Assembly (NCBI GenBank): GCA_041580235.1
Contig: JBFGEG010000004.1
Coordinates: 4,066-68,065 of the forward strand
DNA: 64,000 nucleotides
Direction of reading: 5' to 3'
From: JADFOJ01 sp041580235
GTDB lineage: Bacteria; Planctomycetota; Phycisphaerae; Phycisphaerales; SM1A02
Shown here: piece after piece, positions 42,589 to 50,060 of the stretch
How the letters are laid out: every line of letters starts with the position of its first letter
Position numbering within the stretch: position 1 is the stretch's first letter
Notes under the pieces: generated by a model
The model's database searches: none
Seen by the model: only the letters and a program-made list of their open reading frames with translations
What the model was told of the DNA's origin: nothing
Made by a program: the position numbers and the translations under genes

Positions 42589-43438
42589 TCTCGCCGCCGT
42601 CCAATCCATCCAACCGGCCGGAGACGCTGGTGGGGCCGAGAGCCGCCGTCATCGTGTCCTGCTGGTCGATGACGAAGAGGGCATCGTGCGGTCGCTGCGC
42701 CGTCTGCTCAGACGAGAGCCGTACGACCTGGACACCGCCGGCAGCGGGGAGGAGGCGCTCGAGAAGCTCGCCAGCCATCCGGCTCATCTGATCCTGACCG
42801 ATCAGCGGATGCCGGGCATGACCGGGGTCGAGCTGCTCCGCGAGGTCCGCAACCGGTGGCCGGACACCATCCGCATCATTCTGAGCGGCTACACCAAGGT
42901 AGACACCATCATCGATGCCATCAACGACGGTGAGGTTTACAAGTACCTCACCAAGCCGTGGAATGACGAGGAGCTGAAGCTCAACCTGCGGCGGGCTCTC
43001 GAGCAGTACGAGCTCGAGGCGGAGAACCGACGGCTTGCCGAGCAGGTTCTCGCGCAGAACCGAAAGCTCATCGAGCTCAACAAGATGCTCGAGGAGCGCG
43101 CCCTCGACGCCGCGGCCGGGCTGAGCTCGTGGCAGACGCTGCTGGAGACCCTCCGCGTGGGCGTGGTGGCGATCGACGAGAATGAGCTGATCGTGGCGGC
43201 GAATCGCCAGGCGATGGAGCTGGCCGCGGCCACCCAGGAGTTCGTCGGGAGCCCGGCGGATACCGCCCTCAAGCGCGATCTCTACGCGATCGTCAAACAG
43301 ACCGCGGGCCGATCTCGCTGCGGCCTCTCCGGTCGTCTGCAGCTCGACGGGCGAGCCTGCCAGTGGCACGTTGAGCCGCTACGCGACGGAGACATGTGCT
43401 TCGGCAACGTGATCACGATCTGGGAGGAGGTCAAATGA
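42572..43438 (+). CDS. Response regulator with C-terminal PAS-like domain
   Basis: A 288-residue protein starting at GTG 42572 with GGAG eight bases upstream, inside the kinase 3' end. Receiver domain (about 28-145): VLLVDDEEGIVRSLRRLL, phospho-acceptor Asp in LILTDQRMPGMTG, and KPWNDEELKL with the conserved Lys. A long coiled coil and a PAS-like segment (LLETLRVGVVAIDENELIV) follow. There is no DNA-binding or GGDEF domain. It probably relays phosphate from the histidine kinase to the HDOD or HD-GYP partners. The stop overlaps the next ATG (ATGA). Confidence 0.9.
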   Translation: MNSPLDLAAVQSIQPAGDAGGAESRRHRVLLVDDEEGIVRSLRRLLRREPYDLDTAGSGEEALEKLASHPAHLILTDQRMPGMTGVELLREVRNRWPDTIRIILSGYTKVDTIIDAINDGEVYKYLTKPWNDEELKLNLRRALEQYELEAENRRLAEQVLAQNRKLIELNKMLEERALDAAAGLSSWQTLLETLRVGVVAIDENELIVAANRQAMELAAATQEFVGSPADTALKRDLYAIVKQTAGRSRCGLSGRLQLDGRACQWHVEPLRDGDMCFGNVITIWEEVK

Positions 43439-44667
43439 CCGTCACCAGCAAGACGAAGTTCATCGATCAGATCGAGAGCTTGCCTCCGCTGCCGAGGATC
43501 GTCGGCCGGGTCCTGGAGGTTACCAAGTCGCCGCAGACTTCGGCGGAGGATCTGGCCAGGGTCCTTTCCGAGGACCAGGCCATGGCCGCCAAGATTCTCC
43601 GCGTCGCCAACTCGCCTTTCTACGGGGCGAGAGGGCGGGTGACCCAGCTGACAAGGGCCGTCGTGATGCTGGGCTCGGTGGCCGTACGCAACCAGGTCAT
43701 CGGTATCTGCGCCCGCAGTGCCGTGGCTCCCACCGCCCAAGCGAGCGAGGATCACGAGACCCTCTGGCGGCACGCCATTGCGGTGGCCTCGGCGTCGGAG
43801 CTCATCGGTCGCCGGATCGGCTTCCGGCCGCCGGTCGATGCGTTTATCGCAGGTCTGCTTCACGACATCGGGCAGCTGGCGATGGTGGTCTTTCAACCCA
43901 AGGCGTTCGGCGAGGTCTTGCGCGACCGCAGCGGCAAAGTCAATCTGCTCGAGCTGGAGCGGGAGCGTCTCGGCCTTGATCACACCGAGGCGGGCTACCG
44001 GATCCTTACCCGGTGGGGCCTGCCCGATCCCGTCTGCCGAGTCGTTCAGCACCATCATGACGAGAGCTTCGATGAGAAGGATTCCATTGCGCAGCTGCTG
44101 GCCATCGTCATGCTGGGAGACACGCTGGCCCAGGTGATGGGCATGGGGTTTGACTTTCCGCTGGAGCTCGCGAAACGGGCGGAGGCAGCGGTGAGCTTCC
44201 TGGGCATCACGGAATCCGACCAGCTGTATGTCCTCAGCTGGCTCGAGGGCCGGGTGGCGGAGACGGACGAGATGCTGGCGATCGAGGATTCCCCGACCGA
44301 GCCCGGTGAGGAAGCACCCCCGAAGCCCGCGGTGTGGTTCTCCGGCGAGTCGGGGGCCCAGGATGTCGGACGGATTCTCCTTCAGCACTTCGGTTATGAG
44401 GTCAGACACGCTTCGGGCGTCGACACCGACGCCGAGCTGCCCGGCGACGCCCTGATGATCATCGCGCTGTCGGAGGACCGTAAGCCCGATGCGTGCCGGC
44501 TGGCGTCCACGCTGGCCGCGAAGGGACACCGCAAGCTCGTCATGCTCGCCGACCCCGTGGAGAGCGATCCGCCGCGGCGGCGTCATGCCGGCAGCGGCGT
44601 CCTGCTGATCCCCCGGAGCTTCACCGCGTTTGATCTCCGCTGGGCCGAGGAGCAGCTTGCGGCGTGA
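43435..44667 (+). CDS. HDOD-domain protein with C-terminal receiver-like region
   Basis: A 410-residue signalling protein. The HDOD domain spans about 10-270: IESLPPLPRIVGRVLEVTKS, RVANSPFYGARG, and HDIGQLAMVVF, an HD-like motif without the complete HD-GYP metal set. The C-terminal region (about 295-405) has alternating strands and helices with PAVWFSGESGAQDVG, like a degenerate receiver domain lacking a clear phospho-acceptor. GGAGGAGG lies at ideal distance before ATG 43435. HDOD proteins regulate motility or stress signalling through unknown ligands. Confidence 0.88.
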   Translation: MTVTSKTKFIDQIESLPPLPRIVGRVLEVTKSPQTSAEDLARVLSEDQAMAAKILRVANSPFYGARGRVTQLTRAVVMLGSVAVRNQVIGICARSAVAPTAQASEDHETLWRHAIAVASASELIGRRIGFRPPVDAFIAGLLHDIGQLAMVVFQPKAFGEVLRDRSGKVNLLELERERLGLDHTEAGYRILTRWGLPDPVCRVVQHHHDESFDEKDSIAQLLAIVMLGDTLAQVMGMGFDFPLELAKRAEAAVSFLGITESDQLYVLSWLEGRVAETDEMLAIEDSPTEPGEEAPPKPAVWFSGESGAQDVGRILLQHFGYEVRHASGVDTDAELPGDALMIIALSEDRKPDACRLASTLAAKGHRKLVMLADPVESDPPRRRHAGSGVLLIPRSFTAFDLRWAEEQLAA

Positions 44668-44710
44668 ACGAGGCCCGCGGGCACGAGCCCGCGAGCACAA
44701 GGAGGGCGCG

Positions 44711-45862
44711 ATGGCAGCGAAGGTCCTGTTGATCGATGACGAGCCGCTGGTGCTGCGGGCGCTGCAGCGCACACTCCGTCGCGCGGGGCACGAGCTGCTC
44801 ACCGCCTCCGGCGGCGCCGAGGCGCTCGAAATCCTCGAGCAGCAAGACGTGGCCGTGATCATCTGCGACCAGCAGATGCCGGGGATGGCCGGCGCCGAGG
44901 TGCTGAAGCGATCCATCGCCATTCGCCCCGACGCCATCCGCATCACGCTGACGGGTTATGCCGACCTCCAGGCGACCGTCGCGACCGTCAATGAGGGGAA
45001 GGTCAGCCACTTTCTGTTCAAGCCCTGGGATGACGATCACCTGCGGGCGATCGTCAGCGAGGCGGTCCGCAGCTGCGAGATGCATCGGGAGATCCAGCGG
45101 CTCAACGATCTCACGCGGCGGCAACGCGACGAGCTGCAGGAGTGGAGCGAGCTCCTGGAGCAGCGTGTCCGTGACCGCACGGTCGCCCTGAACTCCAGCT
45201 ACGAGCAGACGCTCAGCGCCCTGATGCTCGCTCTGGATGCCCGCGAGCACGCCACCGTGGGCCACTCACGTCGGGTGACCATCTACTCCCTCTTTCTCGC
45301 CCTTCAGCTTGGTGTCGAGTTCGAGCGGCTTGAAGACCTGTATCGCGGCGCATTGCTTCACGACATCGGCAAGATTGGCACCCCCGACGCGGTGCTCCTC
45401 AAGCCGGGCAAGCTCGATCCCGAAGAGCGCGCGATCATCGAGGAGCACGTCGTGATCGGCACCCGGATCATCGAGGACATCTCCTATCTCCGCGACGCCA
45501 TCGCCATCCCGCGCTATCACCACGAGAAGTACGACGGCACGGGCTACGCCGAGGGGCTCGCGGGCGATGCCATTCCGATCGAGGCCCGGATCTTCGCCAT
45601 CGTCGATGTCTACGACGCCCTGCGTAACGACCGCCCCTACAAGAAGGCCATGCCCTACGAGAAGACGATGCAGATCATCCACGAAGGCGACGGCACGCAC
45701 TTTGATCCGGCGGTCGTCGCCGCGTTTGCGAACGTGCCCGTGTCCACCTGGACCTCCCTTGCCGCGGCCGCGGAGGGCATCAACAACTTCCAGGAGATGC
45801 TCGTGACCTGCCTCAGCACCCAGGAGCGCTCCTCCCGGCCCCGGACGAGCGAGGCGGCGTAG
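44711..45862 (+). CDS. Response regulator with HD-GYP c-di-GMP phosphodiesterase domain
   Basis: A 383-residue protein. Receiver (1-125) with VLLIDDEPLVLRAL and Asp in IICDQQMPGMAG, coiled coil, then HD-GYP domain (about 165-345): HSRRVTIYSLFLALQLG, LLHDIGKIGTPDAVL and HHEKYDGTGYAEGLAGD. The eponymous GYP triad reads GYA here, a conservative variation also known in active members. It would hydrolyse cyclic di-GMP to pGpG or GMP when phosphorylated. ATG 44711 has GGAGGG upstream. It ends the four-gene cassette. Confidence 0.92.
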   Translation: MAAKVLLIDDEPLVLRALQRTLRRAGHELLTASGGAEALEILEQQDVAVIICDQQMPGMAGAEVLKRSIAIRPDAIRITLTGYADLQATVATVNEGKVSHFLFKPWDDDHLRAIVSEAVRSCEMHREIQRLNDLTRRQRDELQEWSELLEQRVRDRTVALNSSYEQTLSALMLALDAREHATVGHSRRVTIYSLFLALQLGVEFERLEDLYRGALLHDIGKIGTPDAVLLKPGKLDPEERAIIEEHVVIGTRIIEDISYLRDAIAIPRYHHEKYDGTGYAEGLAGDAIPIEARIFAIVDVYDALRNDRPYKKAMPYEKTMQIIHEGDGTHFDPAVVAAFANVPVSTWTSLAAAAEGINNFQEMLVTCLSTQERSSRPRTSEAA

Positions 45863-45942
45863 ACCCGCACCCCCACCGGTCGCGAAACGAATCAAGCGGG
45901 TCGCGCGAAGCTGAAGTGAAGCTCGGTCGGCGAGGATGTCGC

Positions 45943-47154
45943 TCATCCGCTCGAAGCGGATGATGCGCCGCTGCCCGATGTGTCTTGACTCGTCGATAGC
46001 GGCAGCGTCTCAGTGTTCATCAGACCCTCCGCCTCGATGATCGCAAGGACGCGGCGGGCGATCCGTCGGTCGGCGTCGGCGGTGAAGTGGCCGTCGGGCA
46101 GAAAGCTGTCGAGGTCCGACGCGGGGGCGATCTCGTGGGTCGAGACGAAGGCGAGATCGAGATCCCGCAGGATCGGGCCCAGCAGCGTGTGCAGGTGGTC
46201 GGCGAAGCCCTGCTCGTGAAAGAGCACGACGATGGCAGACCGGCCGTCGGCGCGCACGGTCTCGGCGAACGATCGCACGATCGCGCGGGCAACGGGCCCG
46301 ACCGTCGAGTCGGGCCGGTATCCGTCCGTGTCGTGCACCCGCGCCAGTTGACGGCGTATGTGACGCTGGCCCCAGCCACGACGCAGCAGACGCACGAGCG
46401 TCGATTCATCGAGCCGTCCACCCCTGAAGACGAGATCGTCGTAGTAGGCGTCGTGCTCGGCGAGCTGGCGGCGGAACGCCTCCCAGCGGTCGGCGTCGCC
46501 CATGGCACGGCGGAGCTCGTCGAGCGATTGAACGAGCGGCTCCGTGGCGACGAGCTCGCCGTCGCTGATCCGGTACAGGGGATAGGTGTACGGCGCGGGC
46601 GCGTCGAAGTGGATGAGCATCTGCGTCATGGATTCCAGACCGGCCAGCGCCCAGGCGGAGATACCCAGCATCACGACGTCGGCATCGTGGCGGTCGCGGT
46701 CTTTCTGGTAGCTGTCGTAGGAGTGGCTCAGCGGCGCGTTGGGACCACCGGTGAGTCGAAACGTCAGCGTGGGGTCCAGCGCCTGCATGGCGTAGCACAC
46801 CCGGAACGACGTGGACATGCCGTACGCCGCCACCAGCAGCCCGCCGTCGTGGGCAGCACGGGTCGGCTCGTCGGGCCGGGATCCGTACCACCCGGCCGCC
46901 GCCATCGGGGCCGAGGACCGGTCGGTCGCGCCGACCATTCGGGCCAGCTGCCCCTCCACGGACCGCCCCTGGTCGAAGCGGCGTTGCAAGGGTCCGGGCC
47001 GGACGCCGGCGGGCGGCGACGCGAACAGCCGTCCCACCGCAAAGTCGATGACCGCCAGGCACACCAGCGTCCACAGCACGACCACCACCGCCTGTCGAAA
47101 CGGCGACGGAGGTGACTGGTCAAAACTGGAAGTAGATGAACTCAGTAGGCTCAT
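45943..47154 (-). CDS. AlgJ/AlgX/DltD-like SGNH acyltransferase partner, membrane-anchored
   Basis: About 403 residues from ATG 47154. Residues 20-45 form one TM helix (VVVVLWTLVCLAVIDFAVG) placing the rest outside the cytoplasm. SGNH-like elements: YGMSTSFRV near residue 115 (Ser in place of the GDS block), MLGISAWALAGLE in the third block, and LPDGHFTADADRR near the C-terminus, which matches the DxH catalytic pair of AlgJ/AlgX. The start overlaps the MBOAT 3' end by 35 bases; a GTG near 47091 is possible. SGNH partners of MBOATs hand an acyl group to a surface polymer. Last gene of the FkbH-ACP-methyltransferase-MBOAT operon. Confidence 0.8.
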   Translation of the reverse strand: MSLLSSSTSSFDQSPPSPFRQAVVVVLWTLVCLAVIDFAVGRLFASPPAGVRPGPLQRRFDQGRSVEGQLARMVGATDRSSAPMAAAGWYGSRPDEPTRAAHDGGLLVAAYGMSTSFRVCYAMQALDPTLTFRLTGGPNAPLSHSYDSYQKDRDRHDADVVMLGISAWALAGLESMTQMLIHFDAPAPYTYPLYRISDGELVATEPLVQSLDELRRAMGDADRWEAFRRQLAEHDAYYDDLVFRGGRLDESTLVRLLRRGWGQRHIRRQLARVHDTDGYRPDSTVGPVARAIVRSFAETVRADGRSAIVVLFHEQGFADHLHTLLGPILRDLDLAFVSTHEIAPASDLDSFLPDGHFTADADRRIARRVLAIIEAEGLMNTETLPLSTSQDTSGSGASSASSG

Positions 47155-48757
47155 TGCCGGTTCCCATGACGAAGACGAAGATGAGCAATGCATACAGCGC
47201 GCCCCTGCACCACGCCGGCAGCCTGCGATAGGCGAGGGCGTCGCCGGTGGCGTACTCGAGCAGATCGAGACCGAGCAGGACGGGAATCCCGACCACCGCG
47301 GAGAGCGCCGGAAGCTTCATGGACAGGTGCGTGCCGCCGGCCCCGGTGACCAGCGTCGCGGTGAAATCGAAGATCTGAGCGAACGATCCCGCTCGAAACA
47401 GCAGAAAGCTGTACCAGTTGATCGCGAAGAACACCGCGATCCCGGCCGCGACACGCCATCGGCGGCCGGTCCGGTCGGCGTCGGGCCGCGGGGCCCGGTC
47501 GCGATAGACGGCGTGGATGACCAGCAGCAGCCCGTGGAATCCGCCCCAGAGAACGAAGTTCCACGACGCCCCGTGCCAGAGCCCGCCCAGCAGCATCGTG
47601 ATCATGAGGGCCGGATAGATGCGACGCCTCGGATCCAGGAACACCAGCGGCATGAACAGGTAGTCCCGCAGCCACGTCGAGAGGCTGATGTGCCACCGCT
47701 GCCAGTACTCGGCGGGGTTCCGCGCGAAGAACGGCGCGCGGAAGTTCGTCACGAGGTCGATGCCCAGCAGCTTGGACGCGCCCCGGGCGATGTCCGAGTA
47801 GCCGGAAAAGTCGCAGTAGACCTGGAGGCAGAACAGCAGCGTCGCCGCCGCGACGTCCACGGCGCCGACGGTCCCCGTCGAGCTGTAGATCGAGTCGACG
47901 CTCGCGGCGACCCCGTCGGCGATCGCCACCTTCTTGAAGAGCCCCTGCAGGATCAGGAAGCACCCGTGCTGGAAGCGGGCGAGCTCGAAGCGGCGCGGGC
48001 TCTGCAGGCGGGGCAGCAGCTCGCCGGGTCGCTCGATCGGGCCCGCCACAAGCTGCGGGAAGTACGCCACGTACAACGCGAAGTCGAGGAAGCGATCGGT
48101 CGGCGGCAGCTTCCGCCGGTACACGTCGATCGTGTAGCACATCGTCTGAAACGTGTAGAACGAGATGCCCACGGGCAGCACGACGTCGAGGCGGATCAGC
48201 CGGGCATCGACCCCCATACCCTGCAGCGCCTGCTCCGCGGAGCCGACGAAGAAGTCGAAGTACTTGAAGACGCCGAGGATGGTGAGGTTGACCAAGACGC
48301 TCGCCCACAGGCCGATCGTGCGGCGGCGGTCATCATCGAGCCGCGACACCAGCCGGTGAGACGCGTTGGCTACAGCGACGAGAGCCAGCGCTCCGCCGAG
48401 CGCCCAGACGCCCAGCGGCTCGAGCAGCGCGGCCCAGTCGACGCCGGACCCGTCGGCCCCGCCGATCCGTACGGCCGACCAGTTGATGGTGACGAAACAC
48501 AGCGCCGAGAGCGTGAGCCACGTCGAAGCGCCGAGACGCTGGCGGCCGGTCAGCCCGCCGCGTCCGATGGTCAGCCCGCACCAGTAGTCGACGACGGTTG
48601 ACAGGGCGATGAGGAAGAGAAATCGCTCATCCCACGATCCGTAGAAGACATAGCTCGCGACCAGCAGCATGCGGTTCTGCCCGCGGTGAGGCAGCAGCGC
48701 ATAGATGGCGAGCACTGCGGGCAGGAACAGCAGGAACTGGACCGAGTTGAACAGCAC
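47120..48757 (-). CDS. MBOAT-family membrane O-acyltransferase (AlgI/DltB type)
   Basis: A 545-residue polytopic protein with about 11-12 TM helices. It opens MLFNSVQFLLFLPAVLAIYA like AlgI, and contains DFSGYSDIARG and the catalytic His region GGLWHGASWNFVLWGGFHG (about 385-403). Family members move an acyl group across the membrane to an extracytoplasmic polymer with the help of an SGNH partner, here the next gene. In Dlt systems the donor is an acyl-carrier protein; an ACP gene lies upstream in this operon. The acceptor is unknown. Confidence 0.93.
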   Translation of the reverse strand: MLFNSVQFLLFLPAVLAIYALLPHRGQNRMLLVASYVFYGSWDERFLFLIALSTVVDYWCGLTIGRGGLTGRQRLGASTWLTLSALCFVTINWSAVRIGGADGSGVDWAALLEPLGVWALGGALALVAVANASHRLVSRLDDDRRRTIGLWASVLVNLTILGVFKYFDFFVGSAEQALQGMGVDARLIRLDVVLPVGISFYTFQTMCYTIDVYRRKLPPTDRFLDFALYVAYFPQLVAGPIERPGELLPRLQSPRRFELARFQHGCFLILQGLFKKVAIADGVAASVDSIYSSTGTVGAVDVAAATLLFCLQVYCDFSGYSDIARGASKLLGIDLVTNFRAPFFARNPAEYWQRWHISLSTWLRDYLFMPLVFLDPRRRIYPALMITMLLGGLWHGASWNFVLWGGFHGLLLVIHAVYRDRAPRPDADRTGRRWRVAAGIAVFFAINWYSFLLFRAGSFAQIFDFTATLVTGAGGTHLSMKLPALSAVVGIPVLLGLDLLEYATGDALAYRRLPAWCRGALYALLIFVFVMGTGNEPTEFIYFQF

Positions 48758-48840
48758 GGCCCGTCTTCATCGGCCGGTTACCGGACGTGCCGAAGTCGAT
48801 CTCGCGGTTCGAGGGGCTTTTTTGCGCGCTTGAAGCAGCT

Positions 48841-49788
48841 CTACCAGATGTCGTTGACCCGCTTCTGAACAAGCAACGCCATGGAGCGGGGCAGGAACCG
48901 CGCATCGGGCAGCGTTCGCTCGGGGCTGCCGGAGTACGTTTCCAGCACGCGGAGGCCGTGGTCCTCCGCCAGCACGACGAGCTCCGACTCGCGGCGGAAC
49001 TCGGCGATGTGGTCAGTGTGCGCTGCGGTCAGGGCGCCGGTGATGAACGCGGTGCCGTGAGGGCGCAGCAGCCCGCTGATTGCCGCGAAGAGGGCGTCGG
49101 GGCGCTCCAGGTGCTCCACGAGAAAGCAGCAGATGCATGCATCGGCGGGGTCGGACGGTTTCGGCAGCCCGAGAGCGTCCTGACGCTCGAAGTCGGCACG
49201 ATCGCGGACGCCCGCCGCCTCGGCAATCGATTCTGCGATGGCGATCGAGCCGGGGCTGATGTCGTAGCCTCGGACACGGGCCCCGGAGAGGGCCGTCAGC
49301 GCCCACACGCCCCAGCTTCCGTGGCCCGGCGCAAGCTCGACGATTCGCACCGAGTTGTCCAGCCTCGCCACGAACCGATCGCGGAACATCATCGCGATCT
49401 CCAGGTGATGGGGCCAGAGAAAATTGGTCAGGTACGCCCCCCACAGGTACTCGGTCATGCTGTCCGCACCGTACACCGCCTGGTAGACGTCGTCGTAGGT
49501 GCGCTGCCCGTAACTTCCTCGGCGCTCGTACCGCGCCTGCTCCAGGCCGACGTCCGTGCAGAATCGGACGTATGCATCCACCATCTCGCCAATCGAGAGC
49601 CGGCCCGGCGCGGCCATCGCCCATTCCAGGTGCATCTCGACGATCTCATCGAACCGTGCGGGGTTCACGGCCCGCGTCTCCTGGAGACCTGGCAGGGACC
49701 GTGGATGGCGAGCTTCGACGTAGGCCGTCAGCTCGTCGAGCAATGGGCGACCGACGCGTGTTCGAGTGGGGGGGGCAGTGGTGCTCAC
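48841..49788 (-). CDS. SAM-dependent methyltransferase (class I)
   Basis: A 315-residue protein. Motif I is RIVELAPGHGSWGVWALTAL at about 150-169, followed by VRGYDISPGSIAIAESIAE (acidic end of strand 2) and ADACICCFLVEHLERPDA (motif IV region). The N-terminal 140 residues are helical and may bind the acceptor. ATG 49788 overlaps the ACP stop (ATGA), so it is coupled to the ACP. By analogy with FkbG in methoxymalonyl-ACP synthesis it might O-methylate the ACP-bound acyl group, but sequence motifs do not identify the substrate. Confidence 0.85.
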   Translation of the reverse strand: MSTTAPPTRTRVGRPLLDELTAYVEARHPRSLPGLQETRAVNPARFDEIVEMHLEWAMAAPGRLSIGEMVDAYVRFCTDVGLEQARYERRGSYGQRTYDDVYQAVYGADSMTEYLWGAYLTNFLWPHHLEIAMMFRDRFVARLDNSVRIVELAPGHGSWGVWALTALSGARVRGYDISPGSIAIAESIAEAAGVRDRADFERQDALGLPKPSDPADACICCFLVEHLERPDALFAAISGLLRPHGTAFITGALTAAHTDHIAEFRRESELVVLAEDHGLRVLETYSGSPERTLPDARFLPRSMALLVQKRVNDIW

Positions 49789-50060
49789 GCCTGTCCCGCG
49801 GGCTGCCCGGCCGGTCGGTCGGCCAGCTTCTCGTGAATCAGTCCACGCAACTCGCCGACGTTCGTGAGCCTGATGACCTCTTCACTACGGAACCTGACGC
49901 CGAGCTCCTGCTCGAGATGGATCATCAGGCTGACGTGCTTGAGCGAGTCCCAGCCGTCAACGTCCGCGGAGGTCATGTCGTCACGCAGCTCGAGCCCGGG
50001 CCGGCGGAACAGCGTCCGGAAGACGTCGGTCACGATCTCGTCGATTGTGTTCTTGTCCAT
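49785..50060 (-). CDS. Acyl carrier protein
   Basis: A 91-residue ACP. The phosphopantetheine attachment Ser is in VDGWDSLKHVSLMIHLEQE at about residue 43 (GxDSL-type motif GWDSL). The helix I region starts at MDKNTIDEIVTDVFRTLF and the C-terminus is a short Pro/Gly/Ala tail. ATG 50060 lies about 80 bases inside the 3' end of the FkbH gene in another frame. It would carry the three-carbon unit loaded by FkbH and pass it to the methyltransferase and/or MBOAT (inference). Confidence 0.9.
   Translation of the reverse strand: MDKNTIDEIVTDVFRTLFRRPGLELRDDMTSADVDGWDSLKHVSLMIHLEQELGVRFRSEEVIRLTNVGELRGLIHEKLADRPAGQPAGQA

Noticed and set aside
45943..45963. Inverted repeat TCATCCGCT/AGCGGATGA at the 3' end of the SGNH gene.
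   Set aside because: It lies inside the last codons of the gene and has no T tract on either side, so it was not called a terminator.
46811..48601. A 596-codon plus-strand frame across the MBOAT and SGNH genes.
   Set aside because: Antisense shadow of membrane-protein genes; the sense frames carry the MBOAT His motif and SGNH triad.
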